Origin: Hyphomicrobiales bacterium
GTDB lineage: Bacteria; Pseudomonadota; Alphaproteobacteria; Rhizobiales; Rhizobiaceae
Reading direction: 5' to 3'
DNA length: 64,000 nt
NCBI GenBank assembly: GCA_900473205.1
Contig: UCLB01000009.1
Location: 96,747 to 160,746 of the forward strand
The position numbers were made by a program, and so were the translations under genes. Shown in pieces: positions 55,852-64,000 of this stretch; within the stretch, counting starts at the first letter, position 1, and the number at the start of each line of letters is the position of its first letter. The notes beneath the pieces were generated by a model that saw only the letters and a list, made by a program, of their open reading frames with translations, searched no databases and had not been told where the DNA came from.

Positions 55852-57015
55852 TCATTCGTCAGCCGAGATCAAGGTACCTGACAAAACATAACGAAAACCT
55901 GTCTGATCGAAATAACTCTCACCCGTGCCGGAAAAGTAACCTGGCACGATCCGTTTCATCAGGCGAGAACCAAAACCAGCTCGATTGGGTCGGATGACAA
56001 CAGGGCCACCTGTCTCAAGCCATTCCATAAAAAAAGCGCCGTCGGGACCTGTCCTCCAATGAAGGCTGACCCGTCCAGCATCGTTCGAGAGCGCACCGTA
56101 TTTCGTCGCATTGGTTGCTAACTCGTGGATGGCCAGAGCCATGCCGAGAGCAGCCTGAGACGGAACGGTGACATTTGGACCAGTCAAGTGGATTCGATTA
56201 GCCCCTGATGTGTGCGGGCTTAGAACCTCTCTGATAAGCGTTCCGATATCGGCATCGCCGAACTGCGCATTGGTGAGAACGTCTTGCGCATTCGACAGCG
56301 CGATGATGCGTTTCGAAATCGTTTCGTCTGCTTCGTTCAGGCTCGTTGAGTGACGCAAGGTTTGCGACACAACGGCCTTCGTCATCGAAAGGATGTTTTT
56401 GATGCGATGCGCCATCTCTCTTTGAACGACCCTTTGTTGCGCATCCATTTTGGCCTGTATCTGGATCTGGTGTTTGGCAGCATCAATGCTTTCTTCCAAC
56501 AACGCCTTGTTCTGAACGGTCGACGTTGTTTCCGTTGTAATGTTGATGAGGCCGGCCACATGACCGGTATCATCGTAGAGAGGGCTGTAAGAAAATGACC
56601 AAAACGTCTCTTCTGGAATGCCTTTCCTCAGCATCATGAGCGGCAGGTTATCGTGCCAAGTCCCTTTGCCTGCCAATGCAATTTGAACGATTGGTGCTAT
56701 GTCGTGCCAAACCTCCGACCATAACTGCTCGAGTGGTGCGCCAAGCGCTGTTGGCTCTCTGATTCCAAGAATGGGCGCATAGGCATCGTTGTAAATTATG
56801 TTGAGGTCGCGTCCCCAAAAAAGACAGATTGCCTGTTTGCTGAAAACGGCCATCTGAACGACGGAGCGTAGCGACTGGGGCCATTGGTGAATTGGTCCAA
56901 CAGAAGTTTTTGTCCAATCGAACGCAAGGATAGCGTCGCCCATACGGCCGCCACCTGATAGAAATTGTTTTTGATGGCTAGTCCCTACATTTTCCCAAAT
57001 CTGTTCTGTCTTCAT
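55852..57015 (-). CDS. HWE-family sensor histidine kinase with PAS domain
   Basis: A 387-residue soluble kinase. Residues ~20-170 form a PAS-like sensor (GPIHQWPQSLRSVVQMAVFSKQAICLFWGRDLNIIYNDAYAPILG). The kinase core has the HWE signatures: HRIKNILSMTKAVVSQTLRH with the phospho-His, LATNATKYGALS and FMEWLETGGP, with GFGSRLMKRIVPGYFSG near the C terminus. ATG 57015 is chosen; the frame opens at 57060 with GTG. Likely partner of the adjacent single-domain receiver. Confidence 0.9.
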   Translation of the reverse strand: MKTEQIWENVGTSHQKQFLSGGGRMGDAILAFDWTKTSVGPIHQWPQSLRSVVQMAVFSKQAICLFWGRDLNIIYNDAYAPILGIREPTALGAPLEQLWSEVWHDIAPIVQIALAGKGTWHDNLPLMMLRKGIPEETFWSFSYSPLYDDTGHVAGLINITTETTSTVQNKALLEESIDAAKHQIQIQAKMDAQQRVVQREMAHRIKNILSMTKAVVSQTLRHSTSLNEADETISKRIIALSNAQDVLTNAQFGDADIGTLIREVLSPHTSGANRIHLTGPNVTVPSQAALGMALAIHELATNATKYGALSNDAGRVSLHWRTGPDGAFFMEWLETGGPVVIRPNRAGFGSRLMKRIVPGYFSGTGESYFDQTGFRYVLSGTLISADE

Positions 57016-57234
57016 AGTCGCACGCAAAAACAATTTTCCCCGGAGTTCTTCAGAACCCACTTACCTATTAGATATTTTGGACGCTAAATCTACAATCACT
57101 TTTATCTCATTCCATCACAGCAACTGAATTTGATCATATCCTCCAAACCCACGCTCAAGATGTATCTGATCAGATCAAATGGAGCAGGCTTGGAGGCTAG
57201 CGAGCTGAACGCGGCCACCAAAGAGGAGATTTCC

Positions 57235-57381
57235 ATGGCATTCGTACGGGCACAAGACGGTACACACTTGCACGTAAGGACATGGGTCAGGGACGTCCTG
57301 TCGTTCTGATCCACGGCTGGCCGTTAACTGGAGATATGTTCGAGTATCAGACGCTTGCGCTTCTGGAAGCCGGTTTTCGGG
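57235..57381 (+). pseudogene. Alpha/beta hydrolase, 5' fragment with frameshift
   Basis: After a good GAGGAG site the ATG at 57235 opens MAFVRAQDGTHLHVR, but one base is missing near 57280 (AAGGACATGGG, where AAGGGACATGGG would continue the family's VRDMGQGRPVVLIHGW). After the gap the frame is good again: GRPVVLIHGWPLTGDMFEYQ. The sequence is cut at 57381 by the IS3-type element; the rest of the gene resumes at 59300. Confidence 0.78.
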
Positions 57382-57445
57382 TGACCTTGCCCCGTTGAAA
57401 TAATCCATTTTGAAGTAAGCTCTGGCCCATTGAGAGGACCAGAGA

Positions 57446-57712
57446 ATGAAGCGCAACCGTTTTACAGACGAACAGATTATCGGCATTCTGAAGGAGCATG
57501 AGGCGGGCACGGCTGTCGCCGAGCTTTGTCGCAAGCACGGCGTCAGCGATGCGAGCATCTACAAGTGGAAGGCCAAGTTCGGCGGCATGGACGTATCCGA
57601 AGCCAAGAGACTGAAGACGCTGGAAGACGAAAACACGAAGCTGAAACGGCTCCTGGCAGATGCGATGCTCGACAACGCCGCTTTGAAAGACCTTTTGGGA
57701 AAGAAGTGGTGA
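57446..57712 (+). CDS. IS3-family transposase OrfA (outer element)
   Basis: An 88-residue OrfA with helix-turn-helix: MKRNRFTDEQIIGILKEHEAG ... AELCRKHGVSDASIYKWKAKFGGMD, then a leucine zipper KRLKTLEDENTKLKRLLADAML and ALKDLLGKKW. It is intact, but the OrfB partner is truncated, so it is not transposition-competent alone. Confidence 0.88.
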   Translation: MKRNRFTDEQIIGILKEHEAGTAVAELCRKHGVSDASIYKWKAKFGGMDVSEAKRLKTLEDENTKLKRLLADAMLDNAALKDLLGKKW

Positions 57713-58012
57713 CGCCCGCAGCAAGGCGGAAAGCTGTCGCTCATCTGATGGATCACCACCAGATGAGCGAACGGCGGGCGTGTAAAGCCATGGGCTTTTG
57801 CCGTATGACGATCCGTTACGAAAACAGGCGCAGCGATGACCATGACCTTCGCGAGCGGATGAAGGCGCTGGCGCATGAACGTCGCCGCTTTGGATATAGA
57901 CGCCTTCATGTGCTGCTCAGGCGTGAGGGTCACCTTGTGAACCACAAGCGGCTCTTCCGGCTCTATCGAGAGGAGAAGCTGACGGTACGCAAGCGTGGCG
58001 GGCGTAAGCGGG
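57709..58012 (+). pseudogene. IS3-family transposase OrfB fragment (outer element)
   Basis: OrfB opens with GTG overlapping the OrfA stop: TPAARRKAVAHLMDHHQMSE, RACKAMGFCRMTIRYENRR and ERMKALAHERRRFGYRRLHVLL. About 101 codons remain before the inner element; the whole DDE catalytic domain is missing. Confidence 0.82.
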
Positions 58013-58093
58013 TGACGTGCCCCCGTTAAATTAGGCCATTCAGAACTGGAATTTTCCACTTATTATTCCTTGTGGGAAGAAGAGGAGAATTCG

Positions 58094-58360
58094 ATGAAGG
58101 CCTCGAAGTTTTCGGAAGCGCAGATCGCGTTTGTTTTGAAGCAGGCAGAGGATGGAACGCCAATCGGCGAGGTCTGCCGCAAGGCGGGAATTTCGGACGC
58201 GACGTTTTACAATTGGCGCAAAAAATACGCGGGCTTGACGCCCTCGGAGATGAAGCGGCTACGACAGCTTGAGGAGGAGAATGCCAAGCTGAAGCGGATT
58301 GTTGCCGACCTGTCGCTGGACAAGGCCATGCTGCAGGATGTGCTTTCAAAAAAGCTTTAA
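58094..58360 (+). CDS. IS3-family transposase OrfA (inner element)
   Basis: An 88-residue protein: MKASKFSEAQIAFVLKQAEDG, the helix-turn-helix PIGEVCRKAGISDATFYNWRKKYAG and leucine zipper RLRQLEEENAKLKRIVADLSLDKAMLQDVLSKKL. The slippery A6G lies six codons before the stop, for ribosomal shifting into orfB. GAGGAG-rich leader supplies the ribosome site. Confidence 0.9.
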   Translation: MKASKFSEAQIAFVLKQAEDGTPIGEVCRKAGISDATFYNWRKKYAGLTPSEMKRLRQLEEENAKLKRIVADLSLDKAMLQDVLSKKL

Positions 58361-59193
58361 GGCCTGCCCGCAAGCGCAAGCTTGTCGACACGATCAAGGC
58401 GGACTGGAAGGTTTCGATCCGGCGTGCATGCTCGGTGTTGAAAGTCGACCGGTCGCTCTATGTCTACAAGTCCAGGCGTGGCGAGCAGGCCGAGTTAAAG
58501 CTGAAGATCAAGGACATCTGCCAGACGCGGGTACGCTACGGTTACAGGCGTGTGCATATCCTTATCAAGCGTGAAGGCTGGTCCGTGAACCCGAAGCGAA
58601 TCTATCGTCTTTACAAGGAGATGGACCTCCAGCTCCGCAACAAGGTTCCCAAGCGCCGGGTCAAGGCGAAGCTGCGGGCTGACCGCACAGAGCCGACCCA
58701 TTCCAACCATGTTTGGGCGATGGATTTCGTTCATGACCAACTGGCCACTGGTCGCAAGATCAGGGTTCTGACGGTTGTTGATACCTTCTCTCGCTTCTCG
58801 CCAGTGGTGGATGCTCGCTTTAGCTACAAAGGCGAGGATGTCGTTCAGACACTGGAGCGGGTCTGCCGACAGATCGGATATCCGGCGACCATACGTGTGG
58901 ATAATGGCAGCGAATTCATCTCCCGAGACCTTGACCTCTGGGCCTATCACAAAGGCGTCGTGCTTGAGTTCTCGCGGCCAGGCAAACCGACCGACAACAG
59001 CTACATCGAGAGTTTTAATGGCAAGTTCCGCGCCGAGTGCCTGAACGCTCACTGGTTCATGAGCCTTGACGACGCGCGGGCAAAGATGGAGGATTGGCGT
59101 AGAGACTATAATGAGTTCCGGCCACACAGCGCGATCGGCAACAAAGTGCCGATTTCGCTCATGAACGGCTCATCGGCACCAGCGCCGACATGA
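58355..59193 (+). CDS. IS3-family transposase OrfB (inner element)
   Basis: Catalytic subunit, read by -1 frameshifting from orfA or from an internal start (ATG-like at 58435). It carries an HTH_21-type N terminus (YRRVHILIKREGWSVNPKRIYRLYKEM) and the rve integrase core: first Asp in VWAMDFVHDQL, second in IRVDNGSEF, Glu in NSYIESFNGKFRAECL, all DDE residues present. It appears full-length and possibly active. Confidence 0.92.
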
Positions 59194-59299
59194 GCCATAA
59201 CCCCGGAAAATTCCAGCTCCCGCTGGCCCAAAATCGGGGAGCACGTCACAAAACCGCTGGAGCGAACTCAAAACTGGATAAAACTTGGGGGCAAGGTCA

Positions 59300-59974
59300 C
59301 GGGTTATCACCTATGATAGACGTGGATTTGGCCAATCAGGCCATCCAGCCACCGGTTACAACTACGATACCTTCGCAGATGATCTCGCCGCAATCTTGGA
59401 TGAGCTCGATTTGCAGGATGTTTCACTCGTCGGCTTTTCGATGGGTGGCGGAGAGATCGCCCGGTACCTCAGCCGTCATGGAGCAGCACGTGTATCCAAA
59501 GCGGTTCTAATTGCCTCAGTCGTGGCATATCTTCTCAAAGACGAAACCAACACCGATGGCGTCGATGCTAGCGTCTTCGAAGACATGAAGTCCCAAATAC
59601 GGAAAGACCGCTTTGCATTTCTTCAGGACTTTGCGAAAACCTTCTATGGCGTTGGTTGGGTCACGAGCCCGGTCAGTGATGGCGTTCTGGATTGGTCGTT
59701 CACGCTCGGTATTATGGCAAGCCCCAAGGCGACGATTGATTGCGTCGATGCGTTCGGGAGGACTGACTTCAGGCAGGACCTCAAATCATTTACAATGCCC
59801 ACCCTGGTCATCCATGGCACAGCCGACAAGACGGTCCCTATCGAACCTTCTGGACGCGCAGCTGCCGCTGGAATTCCAGGCGCAAAACTGATCGAATACG
59901 ACGGTGAGCCACATGGACTTTTCGCGACGGCACCTCAGCGATTGAACAGTGATTTGCTCGAGTTTCTGAGCTGA
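59300..59974 (+). pseudogene. Alpha/beta hydrolase, 3' fragment
   Basis: Continues the hydrolase begun at 57235. Family motifs: ITYDRRGFGQSGHPATGY, nucleophile serine in LVGFSMGGGEIARYL, Asp in VIHGTADKTVPIE and His in EYDGEPHGLFAT, so the catalytic triad is all here and resembles non-haem chloroperoxidases/esterases. The IS insertion separates it from the N-terminal oxyanion-hole region (HGWP), which is also frameshifted. Joined across the CGGG duplication the frame would be restored. Confidence 0.82.
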
Positions 59975-60090
59975 TCGGAATCGTGACAGTAAAGGCGACG
60001 GGTGTAGCCTTTACTGTCACGACCATCGGCGCGGCGGAAGACCATGCCAGCAAATTTCCCATTCTATGAATCGTGGCGGAATATAGAACG

Positions 60091-60282
60091 CTACAGATCG
60101 CTCAAAAGCTTGACCTCATCTCGCTCGCCAATCCTGTATCTTTCGATAAGTTTTTTCATTTCGTTATCTGAAGCCGCCGGATCTCGCCGGTTGGCCACGC
60201 ACCATCGGGCCAACAATCCTGACAAGTATTCTATGTCACTGCCGGTCAAAGTGTCGAACTGGAGTCCAGATCCAAAGTTCAT
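60091..60282 (-). CDS. Conserved-looking small protein, unknown
   Basis: A 63-residue soluble protein (MNFGSGLQFDTLTGSDIEYL ... EMKKLIERYRIGERDEVKLL), helical and charged, with natural composition. I recognise no family. It lies antisense to its neighbours, with no strong ribosome site. Low to moderate confidence as a real gene. Confidence 0.45.
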   Translation of the reverse strand: MNFGSGLQFDTLTGSDIEYLSGLLARWCVANRRDPAASDNEMKKLIERYRIGERDEVKLLSDL

Positions 60283-60391
60283 GGGTTCGCTACCAGAAAA
60301 TAGAATTTGGTGAGGGATTTAACGTAGCTCCTCTGATCTTACATTAGGTCAGGAATAATTTGCTAGGCTAACAGTTCTACGCGAAATTTCA

Positions 60392-60841
60392 GTGACGCCA
60401 TTTGCCTATAAAAACGTGGCAAGTGGTTTGAGAACTCGAGAAGTCCATTTGTCGCCCTCACCCGCAGAACCAGTCGTATTAATCGTTGAAGACGAACCGC
60501 TCATCAGGATGAGTGCCATCGATTTCATTGAAGATGCAGGATTTTTGACTCTTGACGCCGCCACTGCGGACGACGCGCTCATTCAGTTGAAAGCGCGACG
60601 AGATATCGCTGCTGTCTTTACAGATATCGACATGCCCGGATCACTCGATGGCCTTGAGCTTGCACATATAGTCAGCCGTGAATGGCCGTCGATCGCAATT
60701 GTCGTTGCATCTGGATTTAGGCGAGCGTTGTTAGAACACCTTCCTTCTGGCGGTATATTCTTCCCAAAACCCTATGATTTTAGAAGCATTGAAACCGCGT
60801 TACGACGGCTAATAGACCAAAAAAAGCAGATCCAATTTTAG
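60392..60841 (+). CDS. Single-domain response regulator
   Basis: A 149-residue receiver with a ~25-residue N-terminal extension. VLIVEDEPLIRMSAIDFIEDAGF holds the acidic pocket, the phosphoacceptor Asp is in VFTDIDMPGSLDGLELAH, and VVASGFRR and FFPKPYDFRS complete the site. Paralogue of the 55452-55820 receiver, sharing TDIDMPGSxDGL. No output domain. The ATG at 60392 is not preceded by a strong ribosome site, so an internal start is possible. Confidence 0.88.
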   Translation: MTPFAYKNVASGLRTREVHLSPSPAEPVVLIVEDEPLIRMSAIDFIEDAGFLTLDAATADDALIQLKARRDIAAVFTDIDMPGSLDGLELAHIVSREWPSIAIVVASGFRRALLEHLPSGGIFFPKPYDFRSIETALRRLIDQKKQIQF

Positions 60842-60929
60842 CTTTTCGCAATTGTTTTTCTGGCCATCCTAAAGCTTGATTTGCGCATATATGGAGGATA
60901 GCTAAAACACCGGGTACAAACATTCAAGT

Positions 60930-63900
60930 TTGACGACAGCCTCCATGAGGCGTGATGGTGATGACGTGCACGACGATCTATGTAGCCTCTCGAGAGAAGA
61001 CCTCGAAAAAGAAGTTGCAGAGCTGCGCGAGCAGAATGCTGAGTTTAGACGCAGCCAGCGTCGAGAGGAGATATTTCAGAGCACGGTAGACTACGCGATC
61101 GTCGCTACTGATCTGGACGGAATCATCACGGACTGGAATCCGGCTGCAGCAAAGATCATGGGGTGGACGTCTTCCGAAATCATCGGCAAGTCAGCCGACG
61201 CATTTTTCACGCCAGAGGACCGTGTGAACAATCGCGCCTTTACAGAAATGAATTTGGCACTCACAAACGGCAGAGCGAACGACGAACGTTGGCACGTTCG
61301 CAAAGATGGTTCCAAATTTTGGGCGTCCGGAGAAATGTTTGTCCTCCGTGATGAACAAGACAGACCACGGGGCTTCGTCAAGGTTCTGCGGGACCGCACA
61401 GAGCAGCGTGAAACCGGTGACAGACTTCGACAGAGTGAAGAGCAATTGCGTACTCTGGTGGAAGGTGTGGAAACCGCTTTTGCGATTGTCGAGGTCAAAT
61501 TTGACGCTGGCGACAAGCCTGTTGATTATCGGTTTCTGGAGGCAAATCCGGCATTTGAGCTGCAAGCAGGTGTCAATTTACGCGGCAAATGGGTCACGGA
61601 GTTTGCGCCCGATCTGGAGCGTTTCTGGTTTGACACTTATGGCCATGTCGCTCTCACAGGTGAACCTGCTAATTTTGAAAGCTACGCCAAGGCCTTCGCA
61701 CGCTGGTTCGACGTCAGGGCACTTCGCGTCGGCGATCCTGCTGCCCGACAAATTGCAATCTTCTTCAACGATGTTACGTCTCGACGAGATGCAGAGGCGC
61801 GAAGCGCTGCTACACAGCAGTTAAGTGACCGTATTCGTGATATTACCGATACAGCAGAGATTGCAGCGGTCGGCGCCGAAATTTTAGGAACAACACTCGA
61901 CCTTAGCGTAGTGGGTTTTGGCAGGGTGGACAATCAAGCCCAAACGATCACGATAGAGCGTTACTGGACACACGGTGCTGTCTCGGGGCGTCCTAAGACG
62001 ATCCACATTCGTGATTACGGCAACCATTTCGATCTTCTGGCCAAGGGCGAGGCTGGCGGTTGGTGACGTCACCAAAGATGTGAACGCACAAGGTTACGCC
62101 GAGAAGCTTGAGGCAATTGGAGCTCGCGCGTTTGTTAACATTCCCATCCTCGAACAGGGCTCAATTGTTGCGATGCTCTGTGTAGGGCAGAGTAAGCCGC
62201 GGATTTGGACGCCTGAAGAAATCGCTTTTCTGAGGAATGTCACCGAGCGACTACGGGCGGAAACCGAGCGGGTCAGAGGACAACGCAATCTGCGTGCCTC
62301 TGAGGCGCAGGTGAAGGAATATGCTGATCGGGTCAAACTCGCACTTGCAGCGGGAGCGATCATCGGTACCTGGGTTTGGGATATTCCCAATAATCGCTTC
62401 ACGATCGATGAGGGTTTCGCAAATGCGTTTGGATTGGATCCAGCGCTCGGCAGGCAAGGTATTCCGCTTGCTCAAATTGTTGAAACCGTTCACCCGGACG
62501 ACCAGGCAGGGCTGGCTGCGGCCATAAATGAAGCTGTCGAAAGAGGCGGAGCCTATGCTTACCAATACCGTACACGCCGCGTCGATGGCAATTACTATTG
62601 GCTTGAAGCAAATGGCCGCGTTGACTGCGATTCCACAGGAAATCCAGTAAGTTTTCCAGGCGTCCTGATGGATGTGGATGCACGGCGAGCGATTGTAGAC
62701 GAACGAGACCGCGCCACTGCAATGTTACGAAGCCTCAACGAAACATTGGAGCAGCGTGTCCAAGAAAGAACCACCGAATTAATGCGAGCCGAAGAGGCCC
62801 TTCGCCAGTCACAAAAAATGGAAGCAGTTGGACAACTGACCGGTGGATTGGCACATGATTTCAACAACCTTCTGGCAGGCATTTCCGGAAGTCTGGAGCT
62901 GATCAATACACGCATACAGCAAGGCAGGCTGCTGGAGGTCGAGAAATACGTTGTGGCCGCGCAGGGCGCGGCGAAAAGAGCGGCAGCGCTAACGCACCGC
63001 TTACTCGCATTTTCACGCCGTCAAACGTTGGAACCCAAAGCGACCGATGTGACCCGCCTCATGTCTGAGATGGAAGAACTCATCCGAAGGACTGTCGGCC
63101 CACATATCACTATCGAGACCGCCTCGAAACCCGATCTGTGGTCTACGCTTGTTGACCCCAACCAGCTGGAAAACGCGCTTTTGAACCTATGCATCAACGC
63201 GCGCGATGCAATGCCGGAAGGCGGACGCATCATCATTGAGGCGGCCAATCGTCCATTGGACGAAGCCAATGCAAAAGCTCGGGATTTGGACGCAGGCGAT
63301 TACGTTTCGATAGCAGTGTCCGATAACGGGGTTGGTATTCCCGCCGATATCATCGAGCGAGTATTTGAACCCTTTTTCACGACGAAACCGATCGGTGTAG
63401 GGACTGGGCTTGGCCTTTCGATGATATTTGGTTTCGCCAAGCAGTCTGGAGGCCAAGTGAGGGTGCATTCCGAGGTCGGCAAGGGGACTTCCGTTACACT
63501 GCTTTTGCCGCGGCACCACGCATCGATGACAAAAGATCATTTGTCCGACAACGGCGTGTTGGCGGATCACAAAACGGGAAACGGCGAGACGGTTCTCGTT
63601 ATCGATGACGAGCCTTCGGTGCGCATGCTTGTGATCGATGTACTGGAGGATCTAGGTTACACGGCAATCGAAGCCAGCGATGGCCCTGAGGGCATGACGA
63701 TCATCCGTTCAGATGTCCGCATCGATCTGCTGATCACGGACGTTGGTCTGCCAAATGGTATGAATGGTCGGCAGGTTGCTGACGCTGCTCGCCAAGTAAG
63801 GCCAAATCTCAAAGTTCTCTTTGTTACCGGCTACGCTGAAAATGCTGTGCTGAATCACGGCCATCTGGATGCAGGCATGGAGGTTATTACCAAACCCTTC

Positions 63901-63948
63901 GATCTGACAGTCATGGCCGATCGCATCCGTACGATCATATCAAGATGA
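60930..63948 (+). pseudogene. PAS-PAS-GAF-PAS hybrid histidine kinase, broken by a frameshift
   Basis: Two overlapping frames make one kinase. The first (to a TGA at 62064) has PAS domains (STVDYAIVATDLDGIITDWNPAAAKIMGW; RTLVEGVETAFAIVEVKFDAG) and the first part of a GAF domain (ITIERYWTHGAVSGRP). The frame changes near 62056 (around GGCGAGGCTGGCGG, where GEA would continue as LAVGDVTKD). The second frame continues GAF (AFVNIPILEQGSIVAMLCVGQ), PAS_3 (GTWVWDIPNNRFTIDEGF), HisKA with phospho-His in GGLAHDFNNLLAGISGSL, HATPase (DNGVGIP, FEPFFTTK, GTGLGLSMIFGF) and a receiver (VLVIDDEPSVRML, LLITDVGLPNGMNG, ITKPFDL) to 63948. A 2-base loss or 1-base gain explains it; sequencing error not excluded. 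Confidence 0.8.
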
Positions 63949-64000
63949 CAAAAAGGGCGGATTAGTCTGCATTTGTCTGCTCAGGAGGGCGGCCGACGCT

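Larger units (their letters stand above)
58013..59248 (+). mobile_element. Second IS3-family element, nested in the first
   Basis: A 1236-bp element with ends TGACGTGCCCCCGTT (58013 on) and, read inward, TGACGTGCTCCCCGAT (59248 back). Flanks (GGG left, CAA right) are not duplicated, consistent with the loss of most of the outer orfB. Contains complete orfA and orfB in overlapping frames with a slippery A6G (58348-58354), a typical -1 frameshift site for making the OrfAB transposase. Confidence 0.85.
57382..59299 (+). mobile_element. IS3-family element, interrupted by a second IS
   Basis: The outer element starts TGACCTTGCCCC and ends GGGGCAAGGTCA, forming a 12-bp terminal inverted repeat, and is flanked by a 4-bp target duplication CGGG (57378-57381 and 59300-59303). 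Only 631 bp of its left part and 51 bp of its right end remain; the middle, including most of orfB, has been replaced by another IS3-type element at 58013-59248. Confidence 0.85.

Noticed and set aside
60340..60391. EcfG-like promoter GGAAT-N16-AGTT before the receiver gene at 60392
   Set aside because: Two elements each deviate from consensus, too weak to report.

Overview
The window looks like an accessory-rich stretch of an alphaproteobacterial genome of the Rhizobiales (Agrobacterium/Rhizobium type). Support for this: moderately high GC, a rhizobial-style EcfG sigma factor with a matching GGAAC-N17-CGTT promoter, HWE-family and hybrid histidine kinases, LysR/ABC operons for organic acid and amide use, and ISL3/IS3 insertion sequences. 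There is no rRNA, tRNA, CRISPR array or replication origin. The taxonomic call is inference from gene content only.

Left part (0-16 kb). A LysR gene converges on a tight minus-strand operon: biotin carboxyl carrier protein, biotin carboxylase, a second carrier-like protein that has lost its biotin site, PxpB, PxpC, PxpA and an aminotransferase. Next comes an aspartate 4-decarboxylase/aspartate-alanine antiporter pair, which in other bacteria makes proton motive force. Small regulators and membrane proteins follow: a putative g-type lysozyme inhibitor, a CPBP-family membrane protein, a CSS-EAL phosphodiesterase with a likely CTG start, a response regulator cut by an amber codon, and CsbD under a textbook EcfG promoter.

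16.8-31 kb. A GGDEF-EAL gene has lost its 5' part beside an ISL3-family element, and a GAF-like fragment lies on the far side. Then a phosphatase plus ABC importer operon (ATPase, fused permease, two paralogous binding proteins) is divergent from a response regulator/sensor kinase pair. This suggests regulated uptake and dephosphorylation of a phosphorylated solute. A graveyard follows: a decayed DnaQ-type exonuclease, half of a FecCD permease and an IS3 scrap.

31-50 kb. Nudix hydrolase, TetR/cytochrome P450 divergent pair with two inverted repeats, a FecI-FecR-TonB receptor-FhuD-FhuB-FhuF-FhuC type ferric siderophore uptake operon, and a redox/efflux operon (nitroreductase, two NAD(P)-binding proteins, Old Yellow Enzyme, MFS pump) next to a MarR gene with shared TAGTGCACTA operators.

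50-64 kb. A signal-transduction cluster: PAS protein, a hybrid histidine kinase carrying an N-terminal ParD-like ribbon-helix-helix domain, an EcfG-type sigma factor, two single-domain response regulators, an HWE kinase and a hybrid kinase broken by a frameshift. An alpha/beta hydrolase in this cluster has been split by nested IS3-family elements.

The most unusual items are the ParD-like/histidine kinase fusion, the biotin-less carrier protein in the carboxylase/5-oxoprolinase-like operon, and the EcfG promoter link.
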